This document shows positions 54,564 to 62,482 of a stretch of 64,000 bases of DNA, in pieces. Origin of the DNA: Nocardioides hwasunensis (GTDB lineage: Bacteria; Actinomycetota; Actinomycetes; Propionibacteriales; Nocardioidaceae); assembly GCF_014779665.1 (NCBI RefSeq), contig NZ_JACXYY010000006.1, positions 310,001-374,000 on the forward strand, in the 5' to 3' direction. The position numbers and the translations under genes are program-made. Under the pieces are notes generated by a model. It did not search any database. It saw nothing but the letters and a program-made list of their open reading frames with translations, and was not told where the DNA came from. Numbering within the stretch: position 1 is the stretch's first letter; every line of letters starts with the position of its first letter.

Positions 54564-56693
54564 ATGAGCCTCGACGAGCGTCGGCCGGCCAGCGCCGGAC
54601 CCGTCCTCCCGGGGGACGTGCCGGCGAGCGCCGGTGACGTCGTGCCCCGGCTGGGGCTCGGGTCCCGGCTCGGGAGCACCGGCGTCCTCCTCGGGCTCCT
54701 CGCCGGGCTGGCGCTCGTCTCCGGGTGGCACCTCACCCAGGGCACGTCGGGGGTAGGCCTGCGCGACCTCGTCGGCCTCCTCGTCGCACCCTCGCCCGAC
54801 GACGCGGGCACCCGCGACATCCTGATCGGGTCGCGGCTGCCGCGGCTGGCGGCCGGCCTGGCCGTCGGGTTCGCCCTCGGCGTCGCCGGCACGCTGCTGC
54901 AGTCGGTCTCGCGCAACGCGCTGGCCTCGCCCGACACCCTCGCGGTGACGGCCGGCGCGTTCTTCGCGGTGACGGCCGTCGCGGCCTTCCGCATCGCGGT
55001 GCCGCTGTGGGGATCCACCCTGGTCGCCTTCGCAGGCGGCCTCCTGGCGGCGACCCTCGTGCTCGTCCTCGCCGGCGGCGCCGGGACGTCGACGACACGG
55101 CTGATCCTGGCCGGCTCGGCCACGGCGATGGCGCTCGGCTCGGCGACCGCGGCGCTCCTCATCCTGTTCCGCACCGAGACCACGGGCCTGTTCGCCTGGG
55201 GCAACGGCTCGCTGAACCAGCTCGACCTGCGAGCCTTCCTCCAGGCCGCGCCGGTGATCGTGCTCGCCACCCTCCTCGCGCTCCTCGCCTCACGGCGGCT
55301 CGACCTGCTCGGCCTCGGCGACGACACCGCGTCGGTGCTGGGGGTGCCCGTCCGCACCACCCGGATCGCCGCCGTCCTCCTGGGCGTGCTGCTCGCCGCG
55401 ACCGCGGTGACGCTCGCCGGCCCCATCGGCTTCGTCGGACTCTGCGCACCCGCGGCGGCTCGTCTCCTGGGCCGCGCGATCCCGGGGGTGCTCCGCCACG
55501 GCGTGCTGGTCCTCGCGTCCGGGCTGGTCGGCGCGCTGATGGTGGTCGGCGCCGACCTGGTCATGCGGTCCGCCCTCGGTGCCGACCGGGCGATCGCGAT
55601 CCCGACCGGCGTCACCACGACGCTCCTCGGCGCCGTCGTCCTCGTGGTGCTGGCCCGCGGCGCGCGTGACTCCGGACCGACACGTCGACCGGCGTCGGCC
55701 CGGATCGGGGTGCACGGTCGCGCCCGCTTCGTCATGGTCCTCGTCGTCGTGGCAGCCGTGGTGGTCACCGCGGTCCTGGCCGGACTGATGCTCGGCTACA
55801 CCCGGCTCCGCAGCGGGGACGTCCTGGTGTGGGCCCGGGGTGATGCGCCGCCACTGCTCGCGTTCGTGATGGACGAGCGCGCACCGCGGGTGGTCGCCGC
55901 CGTGCTCGGTGGCGCGGGCCTGGCTGTCGCGGGCTGCCTGGTGCAGGCGACGTGCCGCAACCCGCTGGCCGAGCCCGGCATCCTCGGCATCGCCGGGGGA
56001 GCGGGTGTCGGGGCGGTGGTCGTCGTGACGCTGGGCTCCGGCAGCCGTACGGCGCTGGTGGTCGCGGCCGTCGTCGGTGCGCTGATCGCCTTCGCGGTCG
56101 TCTACGCCGTCTCGTGGCGCCACGGGCTCGACTCCGACCGTCTCGTGCTCGTCGGGGTCGGCGTCTCGGCGCTCGCCGGGGGCGTGTCCACCTTCCTGCT
56201 GCTGCGGGCCAGCCCCTACGACACCCCGGAGATCTTCACCTGGCTGTCCGGGACGACGTACGGCCGGTCCTGGGGCCAGGTGGTGCCGGTGGCCGTCGCG
56301 CTCGCGGTCGTGCTGCCCCTGGCGATGGTCGCGCGCCGTGAGCTCGACCTGCTCGCGCTCGACGAGGACACGCCGCGCCTGGTCGGGATCGGGATGGAGA
56401 AGGTGCGACTCACGGTGCTGCTTGCCGCCGCGGTCCTCACGGCCCTGAGCGTGACCGCGGTCGGCGTCGTGGGCTTCGTCGGGCTGGTCGCACCGCACGC
56501 CGCCCGGGGCCTGGTCGGCGGCCGCAACGCGCGCGTGGTGCCGGTGGCCGTGCTCATCGGGGCTGCCCTGCTCGCCTCGGCCGACGCGATCGGACGTACG
56601 GCCCTGGCGCCGGCCGAGCTCCCGGCCGGCCTGGTGGTCGCACTCGTGGGCGGGCCGTACTTCGTCTACCTGCTGGCCCGCTCGCGCGCCTGA
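54564..56693 (+). CDS. Fused double-domain iron-siderophore permease (FhuB-like)
   Basis: A 709-residue permease made of two FecCD domains in tandem (about 25-365 and 390-709), so one chain supplies both halves of the channel. The first half has GSRLPRLAAGLAVGFALGVA, LLQSVSRNALASPDTLAV and GPIGFVGLCAPAAARLLG. The second has ERAPRVVAAVLGGAGLAVAG, LVQATCRNPLAEPGILGI and GVVGFVGLVAPHAARGLVG. A 30-residue Pro/Gly-rich cytoplasmic N-terminus precedes the first helix. This architecture matches FhuB of hydroxamate-siderophore systems and contrasts with the single-domain B12 permease at 33029. Confidence 0.93.
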   Translation: MSLDERRPASAGPVLPGDVPASAGDVVPRLGLGSRLGSTGVLLGLLAGLALVSGWHLTQGTSGVGLRDLVGLLVAPSPDDAGTRDILIGSRLPRLAAGLAVGFALGVAGTLLQSVSRNALASPDTLAVTAGAFFAVTAVAAFRIAVPLWGSTLVAFAGGLLAATLVLVLAGGAGTSTTRLILAGSATAMALGSATAALLILFRTETTGLFAWGNGSLNQLDLRAFLQAAPVIVLATLLALLASRRLDLLGLGDDTASVLGVPVRTTRIAAVLLGVLLAATAVTLAGPIGFVGLCAPAAARLLGRAIPGVLRHGVLVLASGLVGALMVVGADLVMRSALGADRAIAIPTGVTTTLLGAVVLVVLARGARDSGPTRRPASARIGVHGRARFVMVLVVVAAVVVTAVLAGLMLGYTRLRSGDVLVWARGDAPPLLAFVMDERAPRVVAAVLGGAGLAVAGCLVQATCRNPLAEPGILGIAGGAGVGAVVVVTLGSGSRTALVVAAVVGALIAFAVVYAVSWRHGLDSDRLVLVGVGVSALAGGVSTFLLLRASPYDTPEIFTWLSGTTYGRSWGQVVPVAVALAVVLPLAMVARRELDLLALDEDTPRLVGIGMEKVRLTVLLAAAVLTALSVTAVGVVGFVGLVAPHAARGLVGGRNARVVPVAVLIGAALLASADAIGRTALAPAELPAGLVVALVGGPYFVYLLARSRA

Positions 56694-56709
56694 GGCACCA
56701 CCAGTGCGA

Positions 56710-58167
56710 TCAGTGCGCCTCGTCGACGGACCGTGAGTCGGTCAGTGTCAAGGCGCCCGCGCCGGCGACCAGCCCGACGATCACGGCGAGGGCGGCGTAC
56801 GTCACCCGCTCGCCGTGGAAGAACGACGCGACCAGGTCGCTGCTCCACGTGCCGGCCGGCAGCGTCGCGGTGACGAGGGCGGCAATCAGAGTCCCGACGA
56901 CGGCGGTGCCGACGCTGGTGCCGACCTCCTGGGCGGTGTCGTTCAGGGCGGCGCCGATCGAGGTGCGGTTGGCGGGCATCGCGTCGACCAGGGCGACGGC
57001 GCAGATCGTCATGACGGTGCGCAGGCCGACGGTCATGACCACGACGGAGGCCGCGATGGCGACATAGCCGTGGTCGACACCCCACGAGAGGCCGGCCAGC
57101 GAGCCGGCGAGCAGGCCCGCGCCGACGAGGCACGCGATGCGGTGGCCGAAGCGCTTGCCGAGGCCCTCTGAGATCGGGGTCGCGAGGATCATCGTGACGA
57201 TCAGGGGGAGGTTCGCCAGACCTGCCTTCATCGGGCTCCAGCCGTAGGCGTACTGGTAGTGCAGGATCAGGCCGAACATCACGCCGGCCATCGCGACCGA
57301 CGTACCGACCTGGGCGATCGCCGCACCGCGGACGGTGCCGTTCGAGAAGAGCTTCAGATCGAGCATCGGCTCGGCCGTACGACGCTCGTGCCGCACGAAC
57401 GCGGCCAGCGCGAGCAGCGCGCCGACGGCCGACCCGAGGGTGACGAGCGAGAGCCAACCGTGCTCGATGCCGCTGGTGAGCGTGTAGCAGGCGAGGCCGA
57501 TCGTGGTGATGCTGAAGAAGGCGCCCGGGAGGTCGAGGCGGTCGGTGGTGAGGTCCTCCGGGCGGTCGGCTGCAACACCGATCCGTACGCCGATCCAGGC
57601 GATGAGCGCGATCGGGGCGTTGACGACGAGCAGCCACTCCCAGCGCACGTGCGTGAGCACCGAGCCGCCGATCACCGGGCCGAGGATGAAGCCGCTCATC
57701 CCGACGACGATCATCAGGGTCATCGCGCGCATCCGCAGCGCCTGGTCGTCGAAGAGCCGGAAGACGAGCGAGTTCGTGATGGGCGCCATGGCCGCCGCGG
57801 CCAGGCCGAGTGCCGCGCGCAGCGCGATGAGCTCGCCGGCGCTCTCGACGAGCACCACGGCGAGGCTGATCACGCCGAAGGCGCTCAGGCCCCAGAGCAG
57901 GACGCGGCGGCGGCCGATGCGGTCGGCCATCGAGCCGGCGGTCAGCAGCAGGCCGCCGAAGGTGAGCGAGTAGGCGCCGGTCACCCACTGGAGGGCGGTG
58001 GTGCCGCTGCCGAGGTCGCGGCCGATGGTCGGCAGCGCGATCGTGAGGATCGTGTTGTCGACCATCTCCACGAAGAAGGCCAGGCAGAGCGCGAAGAGCG
58101 GGATCCACGCCGCCCGGAGGGAGGAGTACGTACGGGCCGGCGCGGGCTGGACGGTGAGAGCAGTCAT
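56710..58167 (-). CDS. MFS drug exporter, DHA2 (EmrB/QacA) family
   Basis: A 485-residue transporter with 14 predicted hydrophobic segments. VEMVDNTILTIALPTIGRDL is the first-helix signature of DHA2 exporters, ITGAYSLTFGGLLLTAGSMA (here VTGAYSLTFGGLLLTAGSMA) and DRIGRRRVLLWG the MFS motif A, and GMSGFILGPVIGGSVL motif C. Proton-driven efflux of drugs or cationic compounds is likely. The ATG at 58167 follows AAGGAGG by 8 nt. It is divergent from a TetR gene whose palindromic operator lies between them. Confidence 0.92.
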   Translation of the reverse strand: MTALTVQPAPARTYSSLRAAWIPLFALCLAFFVEMVDNTILTIALPTIGRDLGSGTTALQWVTGAYSLTFGGLLLTAGSMADRIGRRRVLLWGLSAFGVISLAVVLVESAGELIALRAALGLAAAAMAPITNSLVFRLFDDQALRMRAMTLMIVVGMSGFILGPVIGGSVLTHVRWEWLLVVNAPIALIAWIGVRIGVAADRPEDLTTDRLDLPGAFFSITTIGLACYTLTSGIEHGWLSLVTLGSAVGALLALAAFVRHERRTAEPMLDLKLFSNGTVRGAAIAQVGTSVAMAGVMFGLILHYQYAYGWSPMKAGLANLPLIVTMILATPISEGLGKRFGHRIACLVGAGLLAGSLAGLSWGVDHGYVAIAASVVVMTVGLRTVMTICAVALVDAMPANRTSIGAALNDTAQEVGTSVGTAVVGTLIAALVTATLPAGTWSSDLVASFFHGERVTYAALAVIVGLVAGAGALTLTDSRSVDEAH

Positions 58168-58211
58168 GGCGGGCACCTCCTTGGTGAGTGTCTGGAGTGT
58201 CGATCCGAGGA

Positions 58212-58244
58212 TCGAACGCTGTACGGTTGTCGTACAACGTTCGA
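58212..58244. promoter_or_regulatory. Palindromic operator in the MFS/TetR divergent region
   Basis: TCGAACG-C-TGTACG-GTTGT-CGTACA-A-CGTTCGA is a 33-bp inverted repeat with one mismatched pair. It sits in the middle of the 134-bp gap, where a TetR dimer pair could repress both genes. Confidence 0.7.
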
Positions 58245-58250
58245 AACATA

Positions 58251-58261
58251 GAACACTGTTC
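58251..58261. promoter_or_regulatory. Second short palindrome in the TetR region
   Basis: GAACACTGTTC is a perfect 11-bp palindrome and, with its flank, repeats the GTTCGA end of the main operator. It may be a secondary site closer to the tetR start. Confidence 0.5.
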
Positions 58262-58301
58262 GATGATTGCGCAAGAAGTCGACGGATGACGACGTGATGG
58301 G

Positions 58302-59012
58302 ATGGGTCACATGGCTGGCGAGAGAGCAGGACGAGGCGGCGGTCGCCGTCGTGCCGCGCACTCCATGGAGGCGGTGATCTCGGAGGCCGTCGCGCTGCTC
58401 GACGAGGCGGGCGACTCCGCGCTGACCTTCCGCGCGCTCGCCGCGCGGCTCGGTGGGGGAGCGGCGAGCATCTACTGGTACGTCGCCAACAAGGACGAGC
58501 TGTTGGACCGCGCCAGCGACCACGTCGTCGCCCAAGTCCTCGTCGACACCGAGGACTTCCACGGCTCCGAGGACCCGATCGACGATCTCCGCGCGATCGC
58601 GGTGGCCCTCTTCGGCGCGATCACCGTCCGGCCCTGGCTCGGCGCCTACTTCATGCGCGACACCGGGGTGCAGCCCAACGCCCTGGCCCTCTACGAACGG
58701 CTCGGCCAGCAGGTGCTGCGCCTCGACCTGACCCCGCGCCAGTCGTTCCACGCCGTGTCGGCCGTCATGGGGTTCGTCGTCGGCATCGCCGCCGACCTCG
58801 GCCAGAAGCCGCCGCAGGAGGTCGTCGACGGCTCGGTCGAGCGCGACGAGCACATCGAGCGCTTCGCCGACCAGTGGCGCTCGCTGGACCCGGCCGAGTT
58901 CCCCTTCGTGCACCACATCGCCGACGAGTTCGCCGGCCACGACGACACGGAACAGTTCCGCGCCGGCCTCGACCTCCTGCTCGCTGGGCTCCGTCTCCAG
59001 GCCGACGCCTGA
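58302..59012 (+). CDS. TetR/AcrR family transcriptional regulator
   Basis: A 236-residue repressor. The N-terminal helix-turn-helix reads TFRALAARLGGGAASIYWYV, followed by NKDELLDRASDHVV, the standard TetR pattern. The C-terminal ligand domain resembles the TetR_C class (residues about 95-230). It is divergent from the MFS exporter and almost certainly its regulator, released by a transported compound. ATG 58302 or 58311 may be used; both are in frame and 9 nt apart. Confidence 0.92.
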   Translation: MGHMAGERAGRGGGRRRAAHSMEAVISEAVALLDEAGDSALTFRALAARLGGGAASIYWYVANKDELLDRASDHVVAQVLVDTEDFHGSEDPIDDLRAIAVALFGAITVRPWLGAYFMRDTGVQPNALALYERLGQQVLRLDLTPRQSFHAVSAVMGFVVGIAADLGQKPPQEVVDGSVERDEHIERFADQWRSLDPAEFPFVHHIADEFAGHDDTEQFRAGLDLLLAGLRLQADA

Positions 59013-59029
59013 GCTCGCTCGGCGCCGGG

Positions 59030-59121
59030 CTGGAGTCACCGGATATCCGGTGAGACTCCCGCTTCGTACCCGAGATCTGGTGTGACAAGCGGGGTGGTCA
59101 CCGGATATCCGGTGACTCCAG
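59030..59121. repeat. Large compound inverted repeat built from an 18-bp palindrome
   Basis: The 24-nt arms 59030-59053 and 59098-59121 are exact reverse complements. Each contains the self-complementary 18-mer TCACCGGATATCCGGTGA. The spacer has CCCGCTT/AAGCGGG as a third pair. The region lies between the TetR stop and the next promoter and could form a cruciform or a branched RNA. No coding frame or T-tract is present. Confidence 0.8.
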
Positions 59122-59152
59122 AGCCCGTCGCCCGTCACCAGTGACTTGCCGA

Positions 59153-59181
59153 GACGGAAAGTGACGACTAGTCTTTCCGTC
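59153..59181. promoter_or_regulatory. Inverted repeat bracketing the promoter of the membrane protein/regulator cassette
   Basis: GACGGAAA (59153-59160) and TTTCCGTC (59174-59181) are perfect complements on either side of the TAGTCT -10 box and end at the start codon. The layout suggests an operator for the regulator encoded second in the operon. Confidence 0.6.
59169..59174 (+). promoter_or_regulatory. -10 element of the membrane protein/regulator cassette
   Basis: TAGTCT lies 7 nt before ATG 59182, inside the inverted repeat 59153-59181. Confidence 0.5.
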
Positions 59182-59637
59182 ATGGAAAACGTCTCCGGTC
59201 ACGATGCTCGCCGCTCGCTCGACGCCGTCGCGGAGTCGCGCCGCGAGGTCGCCGCTCGCCTGCGTACACCGCGCTGGTACTACCCCGCCCTGGGGCTCCT
59301 CGTCGCGCAGATGGTCGCGGCCCACGGTCTCCTCGCCAGTCCGCTGGCGGTCCTCTCCTCGCTCGCCGTCGCGGTCGGGGCCGGCTGGCTGGTGCACGCC
59401 TACGCCAGCCACGCGGGGGTCGTGGCCCGCTTCCCCGACAGCCTCCGCAGCGGCCTGGCCCTCGCGGTCTTCGCCGCGGGCATCATGGTGCCGGTGCTCA
59501 TCGTGGTGCTCGTCGGCGACCTCGCCGCCACGAGCGTGCTCCTGCTCGCTGCGTCCGCCCTGGTCGCGACCGTCGTGCTCGGACCCGTGTACGACGCCGT
59601 GAACCGCGCCGACCTGCGACGACGGGCGGCGGCGTGA
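59182..59637 (+). CDS. Small integral membrane protein of unknown function
   Basis: A 151-residue protein: a charged cytoplasmic N-terminus (about 1-30) followed by four hydrophobic segments (about 34-50, 54-72, 90-108 and 112-133) and a basic end (RADLRRRAAA). No family is recognised. It overlaps the following winged-helix regulator by 4 bp. The pair looks like a membrane sensor or transporter with its own repressor. Confidence 0.72.
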   Translation: MENVSGHDARRSLDAVAESRREVAARLRTPRWYYPALGLLVAQMVAAHGLLASPLAVLSSLAVAVGAGWLVHAYASHAGVVARFPDSLRSGLALAVFAAGIMVPVLIVVLVGDLAATSVLLLAASALVATVVLGPVYDAVNRADLRRRAAA

Positions 59638-59960
59638 GCGTCCCGCGCTTCGACGAGGTCGTGCACGCACCCAACCGCCTGCAGATCTGTGCGCTGCTCG
59701 TCGCGGTCGACCGGGCCGAGTTCGCCACCTTGCGGGAGTCGCTCGGGGTGGCCGACTCCGTGCTGAGCAAGCACCTCAAGGTCCTGGTCGACGCCGGCTA
59801 CGTGGTGCTCGCCAAGCCCGCGGGCCACGGTCGCGTCCGCACCTGGGCCAGCATCACCGGGTCGGGCCGGACAGCGTTCGCTGGCCACGTGGCGGAGCTG
59901 CAACGGCTCGCCGCGACCGCGGACCCGAGCAGCGTGGAAGCCGGCACCGAGAGGTACTAG
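59634..59960 (+). CDS. Winged-helix transcriptional regulator (HTH_34/MarR-like)
   Basis: A 108-residue single-domain regulator. HAPNRLQICALLVAVDRAEF and the recognition part LGVADSVLSKHLKVLVDAGY with wing KPAGHGRVRTWASIT match the winged-helix DNA-binding family annotated as HTH_34. No ligand domain is attached. The GTG start overlaps the membrane protein stop by 4 bp. The inverted repeat 59153-59181 around the operon promoter is its likely target. Confidence 0.87.
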   Translation: MSVPRFDEVVHAPNRLQICALLVAVDRAEFATLRESLGVADSVLSKHLKVLVDAGYVVLAKPAGHGRVRTWASITGSGRTAFAGHVAELQRLAATADPSSVEAGTERY

Positions 59961-60027
59961 CACCATCGGACATCTGTCCCACCGGGGTCTGGTCGGCCAC
60001 GCTGGGCCCACCCACCCAGGAGGATCC

Positions 60028-60510
60028 GTGACCACCACCCGCTCATTCGCCCGCTCGCTCGCGGTCGCCGTCGCCCTCGCCGGCCTGACCACCGGCCTGG
60101 TCGGCACCGGTGCCACCGCGGCATCCGCACACCAGGTCGGCGCGGCTGCGCCACGCAGCGGCGGCGACGACGACCCGGCGGGCGACGACCACGGCGGACA
60201 CGGCGGCGATGACGACGAGGTCGTCCGCACCGGCCGCTGCGGCGCGGGCGCGACCTGGAAGCTCAAGGTCAAGCCTGACGACGGACGCCTCGAGGTCGAG
60301 GGGGAGGTGGACAGCAACGTCGCCGGTCAGCGGTGGCGCTGGACCCTGCGTCACAACGGCTCCGTGAGCGACCGCGGTGCCGGCACCACGACCGGCCGCA
60401 GCGGCTCCTTCGAGGTCGAGCGCACGGTCGTCGACCTCGCGGGCACGGACACCATCGCCTTCCGTGCGGTGCATCGGGGGAAGGTGTGCCGGGGTGTGGT
60501 CAACTACTGA
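60028..60510 (+). CDS. Small secreted protein with Asp/His-rich segment
   Basis: A 160-residue exported protein. The signal peptide ends near ATAASAHQ (about 1-35). An acidic, His-containing stretch (GGDDDPAGDDHGGHGGDDDE) could bind divalent metal. A beta-rich domain of about 90 residues follows, closed by a probable disulfide (RCGAG to KVCRGV). Function unknown. The GTG follows AGGAGGATCC, a strong site. It is immediately upstream of a two-component system and may be sensed by it or be part of its output. Confidence 0.75.
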   Translation: MTTTRSFARSLAVAVALAGLTTGLVGTGATAASAHQVGAAAPRSGGDDDPAGDDHGGHGGDDDEVVRTGRCGAGATWKLKVKPDDGRLEVEGEVDSNVAGQRWRWTLRHNGSVSDRGAGTTTGRSGSFEVERTVVDLAGTDTIAFRAVHRGKVCRGVVNY

Positions 60511-60531
60511 CCTCACCGGAGACAGGACCCC

Positions 60532-61809
60532 ATGCGCTGGCTGACGAATCCCGTGGTGCAGTTCCTGGCCACGGGATTCCTCGTGCTCGTGGTGGTGCTC
60601 GTCGCGACCAGCGCGCTCAGCCGCTCGGCCGCCGACGAGGAGGCCGTGGGGGACGCCCGGTCGCTCACGTGGGTGCTCGGCCAGTCGGTGGCCCAGCCGG
60701 CGATCCCGGCGGGCCTGGTGGACGGCGACCCGGCCGCCATCGACCGGCTCGACCGCACCGCGCTCGACCGCCTGCTGGTGGGCGACGTGCTGCGGGTCAA
60801 GGTGTGGGACCGCGACGGCACCGTGCTCTACAGCGACCGCACCGAGCTCATCGGCGCGGTCTACCCGCTCGACGACGACGAGCTCGAGGTCCTGGAGCAC
60901 GGCGGGACCGACGCGGAGCTGTCCGACCTCGCGAAGCCGGAGAACCGGTTCGAGCGGGAGTTCGGGGGCGACCTGCTCGAGGTCTACACCCGCATCGAGT
61001 CGCCCGAGGGCCAGCCGCTGCTCTTCGAGGCCTACCTGGGCGTCGACCAGATCCGCGAGAGCCGTGCGCAGATCCTCGACCGCTTCCTGCCGATCACGAT
61101 CGCCTCCCTGCTCGCGCTCGTCGCCCTGAGCACCCCGCTCGTGTGGCTCCTGTCCCGTCGCATCGCCCGTGCCGCACGCGAGCGTGAGCGGCTCCTCGAG
61201 GCCGCCGTGCGCGCCTCCGACGACGAGCGGCTGCGCATCGCTCGCGACCTGCACGACGGCGTCGTCCAGGACCTGGCCGGGTCGTCGATGGCCCTGTCGA
61301 CCCTCGCCGCCCGCGCCGAGGGCGACCACCGCGTGGAGCTCGAGGAGGTCGGGCGGTCGCTGCGGGTGAGCATGCGCGCGCTCCGGTCCCTGCTGGTCGA
61401 GATCTATCCGCCCGACCTGCACACCGCCGGCATCGAGGCGGCCCTCCACGACCTCGTCGCCCCGCTCGTGGCGAGCGGCGTCGCGGTCGACGTCGACGTC
61501 AGCGGGGACGCGGACGCTCCGCGCTCGGCCGTCGCCCTGGTCTGGCGCGTGGCCCAGGAGTCGGTCCGCAACGTGGCGAGGCACGCGGGTGCGGGACGGA
61601 TGTCCCTCACCGTCCACCGTCAGGGAGCAGCGCTCGTGCTCGAGGTCGTCGACGACGGAGCGGGTTTCGACCCCGGGGCCGTGCCGGGCAACGACCGGTT
61701 CGGTCTGCGCGCGGCCGGAAGCCTGGTCCGCGAGCACGGCGGCACGCTCGAGGTCGAGTCCGCACCGGGCTCGGGCACGATGGTGCGGATGGAGGTCCCC
61801 CTGACATGA
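60532..61809 (+). CDS. NarL-family sensor histidine kinase
   Basis: A 425-residue membrane kinase. Two transmembrane helices (about 8-28 and 186-207) enclose an extracellular sensor of about 155 residues. The HisKA_3 domain carries RIARDLHDGVVQDLAG with phospho-acceptor His241. HATPase_c follows with QESVRNVARHAGA and DDGAGFDPG. It is co-translated with the response regulator (ATGA overlap). The extracellular domain has no recognisable ligand motif. Confidence 0.92.
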   Translation: MRWLTNPVVQFLATGFLVLVVVLVATSALSRSAADEEAVGDARSLTWVLGQSVAQPAIPAGLVDGDPAAIDRLDRTALDRLLVGDVLRVKVWDRDGTVLYSDRTELIGAVYPLDDDELEVLEHGGTDAELSDLAKPENRFEREFGGDLLEVYTRIESPEGQPLLFEAYLGVDQIRESRAQILDRFLPITIASLLALVALSTPLVWLLSRRIARAARERERLLEAAVRASDDERLRIARDLHDGVVQDLAGSSMALSTLAARAEGDHRVELEEVGRSLRVSMRALRSLLVEIYPPDLHTAGIEAALHDLVAPLVASGVAVDVDVSGDADAPRSAVALVWRVAQESVRNVARHAGAGRMSLTVHRQGAALVLEVVDDGAGFDPGAVPGNDRFGLRAAGSLVREHGGTLEVESAPGSGTMVRMEVPLT

Positions 61810-62471
61810 CACACCCGATCCGCCCCATCCGAGTGGTGCTGGCCGACGACCACGCTGTCGTACGTCGTGGGCTGGCGGGGCTGCTGGAGTCGACCGACGA
61901 CCTCGCCGTCGTCGGCGTCGCCCGCGACGGCAGCGAGGCGGTCGAGCTGGTGCGCGAGCACCGACCCGACGTCGCCGTGATGGACCTCCAGATGCCGGTG
62001 CTCGACGGCGTCGAGGCGACGAGGTCGATCGTCGCCGAGCAGGTGGGCACCGAGGTCCTCGTGCTGACGTCGTTCTCCGACCACGCCCGCATCGACGCCG
62101 CCATCGAGGCGGGCGCGGTGGGCTACCTCCTGAAGGACGCCGAGCCCGAGGTGCTCCTCGACGGCATTCGCGCGGTGGCCCGTGGTGAGTCGCCGCTCGA
62201 CCCGCGTGCCGCCCGCCGGCTGCTCTCGCGGGGTTCCCGCGGTGGTGAGGGACCGGGCTCGGGTCCCGGTGGCGCGGCTGACCTCTCGCCCCGGGAGGCC
62301 GAGGTCCTGCGTCTGGTGGTGGAGGGCCTGCTCAACAAGCAGATCGCCCAGCGCCTGGGCATCACCGAGCGCACGGTGAAGGCGCACCTCACGTCGGTCT
62401 ACCAGCGCATCGGCGTCGCCGACCGCACCCAGGCCGCACTCTGGGCGCAGCGCCACGAGCTCGGCCGCTGA
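61806..62471 (+). CDS. NarL/LuxR-family response regulator
   Basis: A 221-residue regulator. The receiver domain has acidic pocket ADDH (13-16) and the phospho-acceptor Asp60 in VAVMDLQMP, plus the conserved Lys in YLLKDAEPE. A Gly-rich linker leads to the C-terminal LuxR helix-turn-helix (LSPREAEVLRLVVEGLLNKQ, then RLGITERTVKAHLTSVYQRI). It is coupled to the kinase upstream; targets are unknown. Confidence 0.95.
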   Translation: MTHPIRPIRVVLADDHAVVRRGLAGLLESTDDLAVVGVARDGSEAVELVREHRPDVAVMDLQMPVLDGVEATRSIVAEQVGTEVLVLTSFSDHARIDAAIEAGAVGYLLKDAEPEVLLDGIRAVARGESPLDPRAARRLLSRGSRGGEGPGSGPGGAADLSPREAEVLRLVVEGLLNKQIAQRLGITERTVKAHLTSVYQRIGVADRTQAALWAQRHELGR

Positions 62472-62482
62472 GACCGGGCGGG

